64,000 nt of DNA from Nocardioides silvaticus (GCF_003160695.1 NZ_QGDD01000001.1:1-64000); one strand, 5' to 3'. Counted from the stretch's first letter, positions 39,189 through 51,977 are shown. Program-made: numbers and translations. Notes: a model not told the origin generated them from the sequence alone.

Positions 39189-40082
39189 ATGTCCAGCAAG
39201 ACCTGGCAGCCGACGGCGGAGGCGAACAGCAAGGCGAGCATGTTCCGTCTCATCGCAGGCGGGCTGTGGCTGGTGGCGATCGGGCTGGAGGCCTACGGGA
39301 TCTTCGGCATCCTCCTCAACGAGGGCATCCTCGAGGACAGCACGTCGGTCGCGGACGACGGGACGGTGACGGCCGAGCAGTCGTTCCCGGACTGGGCGTT
39401 CTGGGTGATCATCGCGCTGCTCGTGGCGATGTCGATCCTGACCGTCGCGGGGTCCTTCCTGTGGAAGCGGGCGCAGGCGCTGGACCCGCCGTCGGAGAAG
39501 AACAAGGTCACGTTCTTCCTCAAGAGCCAGCTCGGCGCGATCGTGCCGCTGATCGCGTTCGTGCCGATCATCGTGTTCATCTTCCTCAACAGGAACATGA
39601 GCAAGCAGCAGAAGGGCTGGGCCGGCGGCGTCGGGATCGTCCTCGCACTCATCGCGGTCGCCCTCGGCGTCAACTACGACCCGCCGTCGCAGGAGGAGTA
39701 CACCGCCGACCAGCAGGCCGTCATCCAGCTGCTCGGTGAGGACAAGGTCTACTGGGTCAAGGGCGGCGCGGCCTCGCACCCGTGCGACGGGGTCTCCGAC
39801 CTGTCGCGGAGCTCCGACATCAAGTCCGGCACCACGGCCGACGCCGTTGCGGACGGCACCAACCGGTTCACGCTCAAGCTCGAGTCGGAGCTCGGCCAGT
39901 GCGGCCTCGCCATCCCGAACAACATCGACGAGATCGTCGACGCCATCGAGGCGGTCCGCAACGGCGAAGCCACCGAGCAGGTCCTGCCGCAGCCCGACTG
40001 GGAGGGCGTTGAGGGCGCCCCCTCGGGTGCCGCGCTCGACGAGCTCAACGACGTGCTCGAGGAAGCGCGGGCCTCCGAGTAG
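39189..40082 (+). CDS. Four-helix membrane protein of unknown function
   Basis: 297 residues. Transmembrane helices are at about 18-43, 69-92, 115-133 and 143-160, followed by a soluble C-terminal region of about 135 residues. This has two Cys (HPCDGVSD and GQCGLA) that could form a disulfide outside the cell. The ATG at 39189 follows GGGAGG and is the best start. No characterised family was recognised. It is divergent from the NlpC/P60 gene and converges on the LCP gene with a 12 bp gap. Confidence 0.8.
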   Translation: MSSKTWQPTAEANSKASMFRLIAGGLWLVAIGLEAYGIFGILLNEGILEDSTSVADDGTVTAEQSFPDWAFWVIIALLVAMSILTVAGSFLWKRAQALDPPSEKNKVTFFLKSQLGAIVPLIAFVPIIVFIFLNRNMSKQQKGWAGGVGIVLALIAVALGVNYDPPSQEEYTADQQAVIQLLGEDKVYWVKGGAASHPCDGVSDLSRSSDIKSGTTADAVADGTNRFTLKLESELGQCGLAIPNNIDEIVDAIEAVRNGEATEQVLPQPDWEGVEGAPSGAALDELNDVLEEARASE

Positions 40083-40094
40083 CGCCTGCTCCGA

Positions 40095-41003
40095 TCAGCA
40101 GCGCTTGATCGTGGCGTCCGCTCGGGCGTCGTCGCCGTACCGCTGGGCGGTCGACGTGCTCGGGATGACGACGCTGGCGCCGCCGACGTTGCCGATGCCG
40201 CCGGGCACCACGCAGGTGCTGATCTTCCCCGGGTCGACCTGGGCGACCGCCTGGGCGATGGTGAACAGCTCGGCCGGGTCGAGGTTCGTGTCGACGTTGT
40301 CCATCACCGACAGCACGCCGTTCTCGATCCAGCCCGGCTCGTCGGCGTTCGCCGCCGCCTTGGCCTGAAAGCCCTTCAGCACCCGCTGCTGGTTCGCCGA
40401 CCGGTCGAAGTCGCCGCCGGCGAGGTTCTTGCGGATCCGGGCGAACGAGACGACGTTGTAGCCGCTGAGGCTGATCTTGCCGGACTTGAAGCCCTTCGGC
40501 TTGAGGTAGGGGTCGGTGAAGGCCACCGGGTTGTCGACCGTGATCGGGCCGACGTCCTTGGCGATCTGCTCGACGCCCCAGAACGTGGTGACCATGACGT
40601 AGTCGGGCTCGATCCCGATCAAGCCTGCGACGGCCTCACCCATCAGCTGCGGGCCACCGAAGTACAACGCGGCATTGATCCGGTTGGAACCGTGCCCGGG
40701 GATCGACACCCAGCTGTCGCGCGGGATGCCGATGGCCGTCGCCGCGCCGGTGCGGGTGTCCATGCCGACCAGCTGGAGGGTGTCGCCGCGGCTGCGCAGC
40801 GGGTCCTGCCCGCGCCGCGCGTCGGAGCCGACCGCCAGGATCCAGATCACGTCCGGGTCGGTGTCCACCCCGGCGGCGTGCTCGAACTTCACGAGCGTGA
40901 CGTACGTCGGCGCGACGCCGCCGTTGGGGATCACGACCGCCACGACGGCCAGCACGACCGTCAGCACGGTCGTGCGCAGGAGCCGCTTCACCACCGCGCT
41001 CAT
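40095..41003 (-). CDS. LytR-CpsA-Psr (LCP) family cell-wall ligase
   Basis: 302 residues. One N-terminal transmembrane helix (about 7-27) places an LCP domain (about 55-235) outside the membrane. Motifs: GSDARRGQDPLRSRGDT, GIPRDSWVSIPGHG and GSNRINAA, with the conserved Arg/Asp residues of the family. These enzymes attach teichoic acids or other glycopolymers from polyprenyl pyrophosphate to peptidoglycan, consistent with wecA elsewhere in the window. Start overlaps the lipoprotein stop by 4 nt (ATGA). Confidence 0.92.
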   Translation of the reverse strand: MSAVVKRLLRTTVLTVVLAVVAVVIPNGGVAPTYVTLVKFEHAAGVDTDPDVIWILAVGSDARRGQDPLRSRGDTLQLVGMDTRTGAATAIGIPRDSWVSIPGHGSNRINAALYFGGPQLMGEAVAGLIGIEPDYVMVTTFWGVEQIAKDVGPITVDNPVAFTDPYLKPKGFKSGKISLSGYNVVSFARIRKNLAGGDFDRSANQQRVLKGFQAKAAANADEPGWIENGVLSVMDNVDTNLDPAELFTIAQAVAQVDPGKISTCVVPGGIGNVGGASVVIPSTSTAQRYGDDARADATIKRC

Positions 41004-41587
41004 CCGCGCACCTCGCCACGCTCGACGTCGAAGCCGAACACCTTCCAGTCACCCTTCGTCCTGGTCAGCAGCACCCGGCCGCGGACCTGGTCGGTGCGCT
41101 CCTGGTCGCCGGTGAGCTCGATGACGAGGTTCACGTGGGCGGTCGCTGCCGCGGCCTTCCCCTTCGGCGCGAGCACGTCGACCCGCACGACCCGCCGGGT
41201 GGCGGTGACGCTGTCGACCTGGTCGCCGACCGCCTTGTTGCTCATCAGGCCGGCCTGCTTCGAGGCGAGGGCGGCGGCGTCCTTCGTGAACCCGGGGAAC
41301 GCGTCGCCGAAGTCCGAGCGCGGGTAGTCGCCATCGACGTACGCCGCGTCCAGCCAGCCGTCCACCACCCGGGCGACGTCGGCGGCGACGTCGCGGGCGG
41401 GACCCTTGGGGAGCTTGCCGGCGACGGCGCCGACCTCGACCCGGGTCTCGATCCCGGAGGCCGTGTCCGAACCACCGGTCTCCGGGCCGGTGCCGCCCGA
41501 CCCGTCGTCGTCGTCACCAGTGCAGCTGCTCAGACCCACGACCAGGGTCAGCGCCAGCACGAGCGCTCCCAGGGGCGTTCGGCGCAC
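41000..41587 (-). CDS. Lipoprotein of unknown function, coupled to the LCP gene
   Basis: 195 residues from the GTG at 41587, preceded by AGAGGAG. A signal peptide ends with GLSSC (lipobox), followed by an acidic/Gly linker (about 25-45). The globular part (about 50-195) resembles SnoaL/NTF2-like or Mce-associated proteins in pattern (an amphipathic helix followed by a VVRVDVLAPKGK, VNLVIELTG, VRGRVLLTRT beta sheet), but I cannot name a family with confidence. Its coupling to the LCP gene suggests a role in cell-wall polymer attachment. Confidence 0.75.
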   Translation of the reverse strand: MRRTPLGALVLALTLVVGLSSCTGDDDDGSGGTGPETGGSDTASGIETRVEVGAVAGKLPKGPARDVAADVARVVDGWLDAAYVDGDYPRSDFGDAFPGFTKDAAALASKQAGLMSNKAVGDQVDSVTATRRVVRVDVLAPKGKAAAATAHVNLVIELTGDQERTDQVRGRVLLTRTKGDWKVFGFDVERGEVRG

Positions 41588-41715
41588 GACTCGCGACTCC
41601 TCTGCTACGGACTGACGCCACATACTTTTCGCCGTGGGTCTAGCCTTGGTTCCGGTCTCGGTCCAGGTCGGACAGACCCTACGCCAGCAGCTCACCGGAA
41701 GAGGCGAAGCACGTC

Positions 41716-45536
<3,821 letters not shown>

Positions 45537-45537
<1 letters not shown>

Positions 45538-45713
45538 TGTACTTCACCGATCGCGGCATCGAGGAGCTCGAGCAGCGCCGGGGTGAGGAGGAGGTCAGCC
45601 TGGCCTGGCTCGCCGAGCGTCTCCGGGAGTTCACCGACGTCCACCCGGAATTCGAGTCGGCCGTGGAACGGTTCGCAACCTGGCTGGCGCGGCTGGACGA
45701 CCCGGAGGACTGA
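45537..45713 (+). CDS. Small acidic protein (DUF6104-like), coupled to kgd
   Basis: 58 residues: MYFTDRGIEELEQRRG at the start, then EVSLAWLAERLREF and a VERFATWLARLDD end. The ATG shares one base with the kgd stop (TGATG), so it is translated with kgd. Similar small proteins follow kgd in streptomycetes and are called DUF6104, as far as I recall. Strictly helical and acidic; the role is unknown, and the coupling points to the 2-oxoglutarate dehydrogenase. Confidence 0.8.
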
Positions 45714-45746
45714 TCGCCCCGGGCTCGCGCCGCTAGGTTGAGGGCC

Positions 45747-46319
45747 GTGGCGGACGACCTGATCGACTATCGAGCGTGGGGCGTGGAGTTCTTCCACCGC
45801 GCCGTCACCGAGGAGCGGGTGCTGCGCGGGGTCAACGCCCTGTCCGGGCGGCCGATCGACTTCGGACCGATGGGCGTGGGCCCCGGGCGCCTGGTCAAGG
45901 TCACCGCGACCGGGCAGATCGGCACGGCGACCGGGCAGAGGATCGGCGACGAGCCGGTGTCCTTCCACGTCACCCTGCCGGTCCCGCTGGAGCTCGTCAT
46001 CGACCTCGGCATGGACAAGCACCGCTTCCACGCGGACATCGAGGTGCCATTGGTCATCGCGGCCCACGCGCGTGAGGACCTCGCGATCGTCATCGACATC
46101 ACGCCGCCGACGGCGACGCAGGTGAAGGTGGGCCTGCAGGCGCAGGGACTCCGCGCCCAGCTGATGCAGGTGGTGGCCGGCGTCGAGGGCGAGCTGAAGC
46201 GGTTCGTCGCGAAGTACGTCACGAAGGAGCTCACGAAGCCCTACCTCCGCGACGTCACGGTCATCGACGTCGGCGCGGCGGTCGAGCGGGCCGCGCGCGG
46301 CGTCGGCCCGACGGCCTAG
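45747..46319 (+). CDS. Conserved protein of unknown function
   Basis: 190 residues from the GTG at 45747 (a TTG at 45738 is in frame). It begins VADDLIDYRAWG. The middle is a beta-rich region with alternating hydrophobic strands (GRLVKVTATGQIG, VSFHVTLPVPLELVIDLG, DLAIVIDITPP). The end (about 140-175) is a basic amphipathic helix (GELKRFVAKYVTKELTKPY). The pattern suggests a soluble beta-sandwich that may bind lipid or membrane, but no family is recognised. It follows the kgd unit on the same strand by 33 bp. Confidence 0.7.
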   Translation: MADDLIDYRAWGVEFFHRAVTEERVLRGVNALSGRPIDFGPMGVGPGRLVKVTATGQIGTATGQRIGDEPVSFHVTLPVPLELVIDLGMDKHRFHADIEVPLVIAAHAREDLAIVIDITPPTATQVKVGLQAQGLRAQLMQVVAGVEGELKRFVAKYVTKELTKPYLRDVTVIDVGAAVERAARGVGPTA

Positions 46320-46350
46320 CCAGCCCTCTCGTCCCGGTCGGCCGCTCTCC

Positions 46351-46611
46351 TCAGTCGGCGTCGAGGTCCTGCTCGACGAGCGCGGCGATCTTGTCCACGT
46401 CCGCCTCGACGTCCCCGGACACCTCGACCGTCGCGCCGTTCCCGGCACCGAGGGTCATGATCATCAGCGACGAGCTGGCGTCGACGGGGTCGCCGTCCGG
46501 GAGGCCGATCAGCACCTCGGAGCCGAGCTCGGCCGCGGCCTCGGAGATGATCGCGGCCGGGCGGGCGTGGAGGCCGACGGCGGAGCCGACGACGACGGAC
46601 CTGGTGGGCAT
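46351..46611 (-). CDS. ptsH: PTS phosphocarrier protein HPr
   Basis: 86 residues. The phospho-acceptor H15 lies in VGLHARPAA at 12-20 and the regulatory serine is S46 in DASSSLMIM. It carries phosphate from enzyme I to sugar-specific EIIA. It is 28 bp downstream of fruK on the same strand, as in the corynebacterial fru cluster. Presence of S46 does not prove an HPr kinase; most actinobacteria lack one. Confidence 0.95.
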   Translation of the reverse strand: MPTRSVVVGSAVGLHARPAAIISEAAAELGSEVLIGLPDGDPVDASSSLMIMTLGAGNGATVEVSGDVEADVDKIAALVEQDLDAD

Positions 46612-46639
46612 GGGTTCCTCGTTTCTCTCGGGTTGCGCT

Positions 46640-47596
46640 TCAGACGGTGACGAGCGGGCGCACCCGCACCTCGGCGGTGCGGACGTGGGCGGGGGTGGGG
46701 GTGGTGGTGCCGGGCAGAGCGGTCGCCGCGGCGCCGTACGCCACCGCCGAGGCGAGCCGCTCCCCCGGGCCGGCGCCACGCAGGTCGGCCAGCAGGTAGC
46801 CGCACAGGCTGGCGTCACCGGCGCCGACGGTGCTGACGACGGTGATCGGCGGCGGGGCGGCGTACCAGGCACCGGTGCTGTCGACGAGCACCGCGCCGGC
46901 CGCCCCCAGCGTGGCCAGCACCGCTCCTGCGGCGGTGCCCACCAGGGTCGCGGCCGCGGCGGCGGCCCGCTCGGGGTCCGCCTCGATGGCCTCGGGGTCG
47001 CCCCCGGTCACCGACGCCAGCTCCTCGGCGTTGGGCTTCACCAGGTCGGGGGCCGCGGTCCCCCCGGCCCGGAGCAGCGCCTCCAGCGGCTCCTCGCTGG
47101 TGTCGACGGCGACCCGGTGTCCGGCCGTGCGCAGCTCTGCGACGACGCGGGAGTACCAGTCGGCCGGCGCGCCGGGCGGCAGCGAGCCGGCGAGCACCAC
47201 CCAGCCGGGACGGGCGGTCGTCGCCGTGTCGAGGACCACCTCGGTGAGCCGGCGCAGCTCCTCGGGTCCGACGGTGGCTCCGGCGGTGTTGATCTTGGTC
47301 GTGGTGCCGTCGGGCTCGTTGATCGTCAGGTTGATCCGCATCGGACCCGCCGGCGGCACGGGGCGTACGGCGACGCCGGTGTGCTCGAGCTCGGCGACCA
47401 CGTCGGCGCCGGGGTCGGCCGGCAGCACCGCGGCCGTCGGCACACCGGCGGCCACGCAGGCCCGCGAGATGTTGACGCCCTTGCCGCCGGGCTGGAACAG
47501 CACGGCGTCCGCGCGGTGCACCGCGCCACGACGCAGGGTCGACGGCAGCACGACCGTGCGGTCGATGCTGGGGTTGGGGGTGACGGTGACGATCAC
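46640..47596 (-). CDS. fruK: 1-phosphofructokinase (PfkB family)
   Basis: 318 residues from GTG at 47596. PfkB signatures GGKGVNISRAC and STVGAGDASLCGYL are present, and the opening VIVTVTPNPSIDRT is typical of FruK/LacC. It phosphorylates fructose-1-phosphate to fructose-1,6-bisphosphate. The open frame reaches 47710 but the added N-terminus does not look like the family. The product depends on a fructose EII permease, which is not next to it here. Confidence 0.92.
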   Translation of the reverse strand: MIVTVTPNPSIDRTVVLPSTLRRGAVHRADAVLFQPGGKGVNISRACVAAGVPTAAVLPADPGADVVAELEHTGVAVRPVPPAGPMRINLTINEPDGTTTKINTAGATVGPEELRRLTEVVLDTATTARPGWVVLAGSLPPGAPADWYSRVVAELRTAGHRVAVDTSEEPLEALLRAGGTAAPDLVKPNAEELASVTGGDPEAIEADPERAAAAAATLVGTAAGAVLATLGAAGAVLVDSTGAWYAAPPPITVVSTVGAGDASLCGYLLADLRGAGPGERLASAVAYGAAATALPGTTTPTPAHVRTAEVRVRPLVTV

Positions 47597-47723
47597 GCGA
47601 CCACCATGGCGGAGTGCCGCCGGTCTGCGTCCACGTGAGGCCTCCCGATCCGAATCTGTGTTTCTGTTGTTTTTATGCCCGAATGTGTTGCATGTCAAGT
47701 CGGTCAGCACCTATCGTCGCGAC
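47597..47723. promoter_or_regulatory. Divergent fruK/ptsI promoter region
   Basis: 127 bp with an A/T-rich core unusual for this genome (TGTGTTTCTGTTGTTTTTAT at about 47657-47676). The repeated TGTTT/TGTTGTTTTT strings resemble operators of DeoR-type sugar regulators (FruR/SugR), and TGTGTTGCATGTCA at about 47683 is a weak CRP-like half match. No regulator gene is adjacent. The assignment is inferred. Confidence 0.45.
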
Positions 47724-49397
47724 ATGGTCACCTCGATCCACGGCACTCCTGTCGTCCCGGGCCTGGCCTACGGACCAGTCCTCGTCGCCACCTCCGAGGT
47801 CTCGCCCGACGCCGTCGCCGCCTACGGCGACGGAGGCCACGCCGACGAGGACGCGGCGCTGGCGGCCTACGACGATGCCGCGACCCGGGTGGCCGACGGG
47901 TTCCGCGCGAAGGCCGCCGCGGCCACCGGGGCGACCGCCGAGGTGCTCACGGCCAGCGCCGGACTGACGACCGACCGCGGGCTGCGATCCGCGGTCCGCA
48001 AGAACCTGCAGGCCGGGCAGCCGCTGGTGCCCGCGGTCGAGGCGGCGATCGACCAGTTCGTCACCGTCTTCGCCGGCATGGGCGGGCTGATGGCCGAGCG
48101 GGTGACCGACCTGCGGGACATCCACGCCCGGATCCTGGCCCGCCTGGTCGACGAGCCCGAGCCCGGCGTGCCGGTGCCGGACACGCCGTCGGTCCTCGTC
48201 GCGACGGACCTCGCGCCTGCGGACACGGCCGGGCTCGACCCCGCCCGCGTCGTCGCGATCGTGACCGAGCGCGGCGGCCCGACCAGCCACACCGCGATCA
48301 TCGCCCGGCAGCTCGGCATCCCCTGCGTCGTCGGCGCGAGCGGCGCGATCGCCGTGCTGGAGGGGCGCAGGGCGCTCGTCGACGGCGAGAGCGGCACCGT
48401 CGAGGCCGATCCCGAGCAGGCTAAGGCGACCGACCGGGTCGCCGAGGACCGCGCCCAGCGGGCCGCGCTGGCGTCGTGGTCCGGGCCCGCGGGCACCGCC
48501 GACGGGCGCCCGGTGAAGCTGCTCGCCAACGTCGCCGACGCCGCCTCGGCCGTCGCGGCCGGCTCCGAGCCGGTCACCGGCATCGGCCTCTTCCGCACCG
48601 AGCTGTGCTTCCTGGACCGCGCGGAGGAGCCGAGCGTCGAGGAGCAGGCCGAGATCTACGCCCGCGTGCTGGCGCCGTACGCCGGAGAGGGGAGGCACGT
48701 CGTCGTCCGCACCCTCGATGCCGGCTCGGACAAGCCGATCGCGTTCGCCACCCACCCCGACGAGGAGAACCCCGCGCTGGGCGTGCGCGGTCTGCGACTG
48801 TCGTTCGCCGACCCCGGGCTGCTGCACCGGCAGCTCGACGCCGTTGCGATCGCCGCCGAGCGCACCGGCACCGAGACCTGGGTGATGGCACCGATGGTGG
48901 CGACGGTCGCCGAGGCGCGGGACTTCGGCAGCGCCGTGCGCGAGCGGGGGCTCAAGCCGGGCGTGATGATCGAGGTCCCGAGTGCGGCCCTGCTGGCGCA
49001 CCAGGTGCTCGAGGAGGTCGATTTCCTGTCGATCGGCACCAACGACCTCACGCAGTACACGATGGCCGCGGACCGGATGGCCACCGACCTGGCGCACCTC
49101 ACCGACCCGTGGCAGCCCGCCGTGCTGCAGCTGGTCGCGATCGCTGCCGAGGCCGGTCGCCGCGCGGGCAAGCCGGTCGGCGTCTGCGGTGAGGCCGCTG
49201 CCGACCCGCTCCTCGCGTGCGTGCTGGTCGGGCTCGGCATCACCTCGCTGTCGATGGCGGCCGCCGCCGTACGTCCGGTGGGCGCCCGGGTCTCGGGCGT
49301 CGTGGCCGCGACCTGCGAGGAGATGGCGGAGGCGGCGCTCGCGGCAGTGGACCCGGCCACCGCGCGGAGCGCCGCGCTCGCCGTCGCCGGGGCCTAG
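47724..49397 (+). CDS. ptsI: PTS enzyme I (phosphoenolpyruvate-protein phosphotransferase)
   Basis: 557 residues. The active-site His is H189 in GGPTSHTAIIAR. The PEP-binding C-terminal domain includes GIGLFRTELCFL, the VMAPMVATV segment and SIGTNDLTQYTMA. It takes phosphate from PEP and passes it to HPr (46351). It is divergent from fruK-ptsH, an arrangement known from corynebacteria. Its TAG stop overlaps the TAG stop of the small convergent gene through a CTAG palindrome. Confidence 0.96.
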   Translation: MVTSIHGTPVVPGLAYGPVLVATSEVSPDAVAAYGDGGHADEDAALAAYDDAATRVADGFRAKAAAATGATAEVLTASAGLTTDRGLRSAVRKNLQAGQPLVPAVEAAIDQFVTVFAGMGGLMAERVTDLRDIHARILARLVDEPEPGVPVPDTPSVLVATDLAPADTAGLDPARVVAIVTERGGPTSHTAIIARQLGIPCVVGASGAIAVLEGRRALVDGESGTVEADPEQAKATDRVAEDRAQRAALASWSGPAGTADGRPVKLLANVADAASAVAAGSEPVTGIGLFRTELCFLDRAEEPSVEEQAEIYARVLAPYAGEGRHVVVRTLDAGSDKPIAFATHPDEENPALGVRGLRLSFADPGLLHRQLDAVAIAAERTGTETWVMAPMVATVAEARDFGSAVRERGLKPGVMIEVPSAALLAHQVLEEVDFLSIGTNDLTQYTMAADRMATDLAHLTDPWQPAVLQLVAIAAEAGRRAGKPVGVCGEAAADPLLACVLVGLGITSLSMAAAAVRPVGARVSGVVAATCEEMAEAALAAVDPATARSAALAVAGA

Positions 49398-49645
49398 GCC
49401 GGGTCGGTCGGTGCCGCCCGGTCGCCCGGGTCCTCGCCGTGGTCAGCGATCGCCTTCTGCGAGGCGTCGCGGATCTCGAACAGCTCGGTCGCCAGACCGC
49501 CGAGCGCTCCGGCCACGTCCTTGACGGCGCCGGTGATGATCGTCGCGACCTCGCCGACCGTCGCCGCCGCCGCCTGGGCGCCGGCCTGCAGGGCGTCCTT
49601 GGAGATCTCGGCCTTGCTCAGGTGGTCCTGGCCCTCGGGAGTCAT
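49394..49645 (-). CDS. Small helical Ala-rich protein of unknown function
   Basis: 83 residues: MTPEGQDHLSKAEISKD, then an amphipathic Ala/Val helix (DALQAGAQAAAATVGEVATI, ITGAVKDVAGALGGLATELFE) and an acidic tail. No family is recognised. It is 23 bp downstream of the desaturase stop on the same strand and could be co-transcribed with it. It shares the CTAG stop palindrome with ptsI. Confidence 0.6.
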   Translation of the reverse strand: MTPEGQDHLSKAEISKDALQAGAQAAAATVGEVATIITGAVKDVAGALGGLATELFEIRDASQKAIADHGEDPGDRAAPTDPA

Positions 49646-49668
49646 GGGATCAGTGTGACCGCTCGGGG

Positions 49669-50790
49669 TCACGCCGCCAACGGGGTCTCGGTCACACCGG
49701 CCGGGTCCGGAGCCGGCTTCTTCCGGTCCGGCAGGGCCAGCCGGCAGATCTTGGCGAAGACGCTGCCGAGCTGCTTGTGCAGCGGGCCGGTGTTGTACTG
49801 CAGCCCGTAGCGCTCGCAGATCTCCTTCACCTCGACGGCGATCTCCGGGTAGCGCCGCGCCGGGATGTCCGGGAACAGGTGGTGCTCGATCTGGTGGCTG
49901 AGGTTGCCGCTCATCACGTGCATCAGCTTGCTGCCGGTGATGTTGGCCGAGCCGAGCAGCTGGCGGTAGTACCAGCCGCCGCGGGTCTCGTTCTCGGTCT
50001 CCTCGATCGAGAACGTCGCGACGCCGGCCGGGAAGTGGCCGCAGAAGATGATGTTGAAGGTCCACAGGTTGCGGACCAGGTTGGCCACGGCGTTGCCGGC
50101 CAGCGTGGAGAAGAAGAAGGGACCGCTGAGCACGGGGAAGACGACGTAGTCCTTCGCCACCTGCTTGCGCACCTTCTTCCAGATCCGCGCGGCGATCTCG
50201 CGGTTCTGCGCCCAGGTACGACGCCCGGCGACCAGCTCGTCGACCTCCAGGTCGTGCAGGGCGACACCCCACTCGAAGAACGTCATGAGCAGGAACGCGT
50301 AGACCGGGTTGCCCAGGTAGTAGGGGCGCCACTCCTGGTCCTCGTCCATCCGGAGGATGCCGTAGCCCACGTCGCGGTCCTTGCCCACGATGTTGGTGTA
50401 GGTGTGGTGCATGTAGTTGTGGCCGTACTTCCAGTTCTCCGACGGCGCCATCGTGTCCCACTCGAACATCCGCGAGTTGAGACCGGGATCGCCCATCCAG
50501 TCGTACTGGCCGTGCATCACGTTGTGGCCGATCTCCATGTTGTCGAGGATCTTGGAGATCGACAGCGAGGCGACGGCGGCCGGCCACAGCGGCGGGAGGT
50601 AGAACATCGCCCGGCCGGCGACCTCGAAGCCGCGCTGGTACTTCACGACCTTGCGGATGTAGTCGGCGTCGGCCTCGCCGAGGTCGGCGACGATGCGCTG
50701 ACGGATGGCGTCCAGCTCCTCGCCGAAGCGCTCGAGCTCCTCGGGGGTGAGGGTGTACTTGCTTTCCTCGTTCGTCTGAGTGGCGCTCAC
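49669..50790 (-). CDS. Membrane fatty-acid desaturase (DesA3-like)
   Basis: 373 residues, FA_desaturase family. The three histidine boxes are HNVMH at 89-93, HNYMHH at 124-129 and HQIEHH at 299-304, binding the di-iron centre, with transmembrane helices between. It resembles M. tuberculosis DesA3 (Rv3229c), a stearoyl-CoA delta-9 desaturase partnered by Rv3230c, and here too a reductase gene is directly upstream. It keeps membrane fluidity. It is the second gene of a two-gene unit controlled by the TetR operator at 51952. Confidence 0.92.
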   Translation of the reverse strand: MSATQTNEESKYTLTPEELERFGEELDAIRQRIVADLGEADADYIRKVVKYQRGFEVAGRAMFYLPPLWPAAVASLSISKILDNMEIGHNVMHGQYDWMGDPGLNSRMFEWDTMAPSENWKYGHNYMHHTYTNIVGKDRDVGYGILRMDEDQEWRPYYLGNPVYAFLLMTFFEWGVALHDLEVDELVAGRRTWAQNREIAARIWKKVRKQVAKDYVVFPVLSGPFFFSTLAGNAVANLVRNLWTFNIIFCGHFPAGVATFSIEETENETRGGWYYRQLLGSANITGSKLMHVMSGNLSHQIEHHLFPDIPARRYPEIAVEVKEICERYGLQYNTGPLHKQLGSVFAKICRLALPDRKKPAPDPAGVTETPLAA

Positions 50791-50834
50791 AGCAACGCTC
50801 CTGTTCGTGGTGGGTCGGCTGGTTCTCGGGGTGG

Positions 50835-51935
50835 TCAGAGCTCGACCGCGCAGTCGCCCTCGGGAGAGCTCACGCAGATGCGGATGTCCTCGTCGGGCAG
50901 GGAGGAGGTCTCGCCGGTCAGCACGTTGCGGACCGTCCCCTCCTTCTTCGTGGCGGTGCAGGAGAAGCAGATGCCCATCCGGCAGCCGAACTGCGGGGTG
51001 AGCCCGGCGGCCTCGGCCTGCTCCAGCAGGGTGGCGCCGGAGTTGGCGGCGGTGGTGCCGGAGCGGGTGAACGAGACGTCGCCCTCGACCTTGCCGGTGG
51101 AGACCCGCGGCGGCTTGAAGTACTCCACGCGCAGGGCGTCGCTGCCGTCGTACGCGCCGTGGACCGCCTCGATGAGCGGCGCCGGGCCGCAGGCCCAGGT
51201 GGGCACGTCGCGGTAGCCGGGGACCAGCCGCTCGAGGTAGGCCGGCGAGAGCGCCGGGTCGCCGAGCTCGGGGTGCAGGAGGTGCACGTCGATGCCGTAG
51301 CCCGAGCGCCGGACCTCCTCGAGCTCGGCGGCGAAGATCTGGTGCTGCGGGCTCTGGGCGTAGTGCAGGAAGGTGATCCGGCCGCGATGGGTCCGGCGCT
51401 GCAACGAGCGCAGCATCGACATCGCCGGCGTGATGCCGGAGCCGCCGGTGATGAAGACGATGTGGTCCGGCACGTGGTCCGGCAGCACGAAGTCGCCCTG
51501 CGCCTGCGACAGGTGCACCATCGTGCCGACCTGCGCGCGCTCGACCAGGTAGCGCGAGACACCCTTTCCATCGGGAGCGTCGGGGTTGGCGCGCATCGTG
51601 ATCGTGAACCGGTCCCCCGGCTTCGACTCGGGGCTGGAGATGGTGAAGACCCGCGTCGTACGACGCGCGCCGTCGACCTCGACGCCCAGCTGGACGTGCT
51701 GACCGGCACGGTGCCCACGCCAGGTCGAGGTCGGCTGCAGGGTCAGCGTGGCGACCGGCGGGTGGCCGAGCACGTCGACCTCACGGGTGATGTCGACGAT
51801 GCGGGCACGCACCTCGTGGGCGGCCCACATCGGGTTGACCAGCTCGAGGTAGCGGTCCACACCGTGCGGGGTGGCCAGGGTTGCCGCGAGGCGGGAGCGC
51901 AAGACCCGGGTGGTCGCGTCGGCGACGATGCTCAT
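50835..51935 (-). CDS. Ferredoxin-NADP-type oxidoreductase partner of the desaturase
   Basis: 366 residues, FAD-binding/NAD-binding reductase fused to a C-terminal plant-type [2Fe-2S] ferredoxin. The iron-sulfur cysteines are C318, C323, C326 and C354. FAD motif RVFTISSPES and NAD motif FITGGSGITPAMS are present. It resembles Rv3230c, which supplies electrons to DesA3. ATG at 51935 after GGAGG. An in-frame ATG further upstream (52031) would run through the operator and was rejected. Confidence 0.92.
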   Translation of the reverse strand: MSIVADATTRVLRSRLAATLATPHGVDRYLELVNPMWAAHEVRARIVDITREVDVLGHPPVATLTLQPTSTWRGHRAGQHVQLGVEVDGARRTTRVFTISSPESKPGDRFTITMRANPDAPDGKGVSRYLVERAQVGTMVHLSQAQGDFVLPDHVPDHIVFITGGSGITPAMSMLRSLQRRTHRGRITFLHYAQSPQHQIFAAELEEVRRSGYGIDVHLLHPELGDPALSPAYLERLVPGYRDVPTWACGPAPLIEAVHGAYDGSDALRVEYFKPPRVSTGKVEGDVSFTRSGTTAANSGATLLEQAEAAGLTPQFGCRMGICFSCTATKKEGTVRNVLTGETSSLPDEDIRICVSSPEGDCAVEL

Positions 51936-51951
51936 CGGGTACCTCCGGAAG

Positions 51952-51977
51952 TTTGAGTGTACGTGTGTACTCTCAAA
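51952..51977. promoter_or_regulatory. Palindromic operator between the reductase and tetR genes
   Basis: TTTGAGTGTAC (51952-51962) and GTACTCTCAAA (51967-51977) form an 11 bp inverted repeat with one mismatch and a 4-base spacer. The site lies 17 bp upstream of the reductase start and about 83 bp from the tetR start. Such near-perfect palindromes fit TetR dimers. Repression of the desaturase unit and of tetR by the adjacent TetR protein is inferred. Confidence 0.75.
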
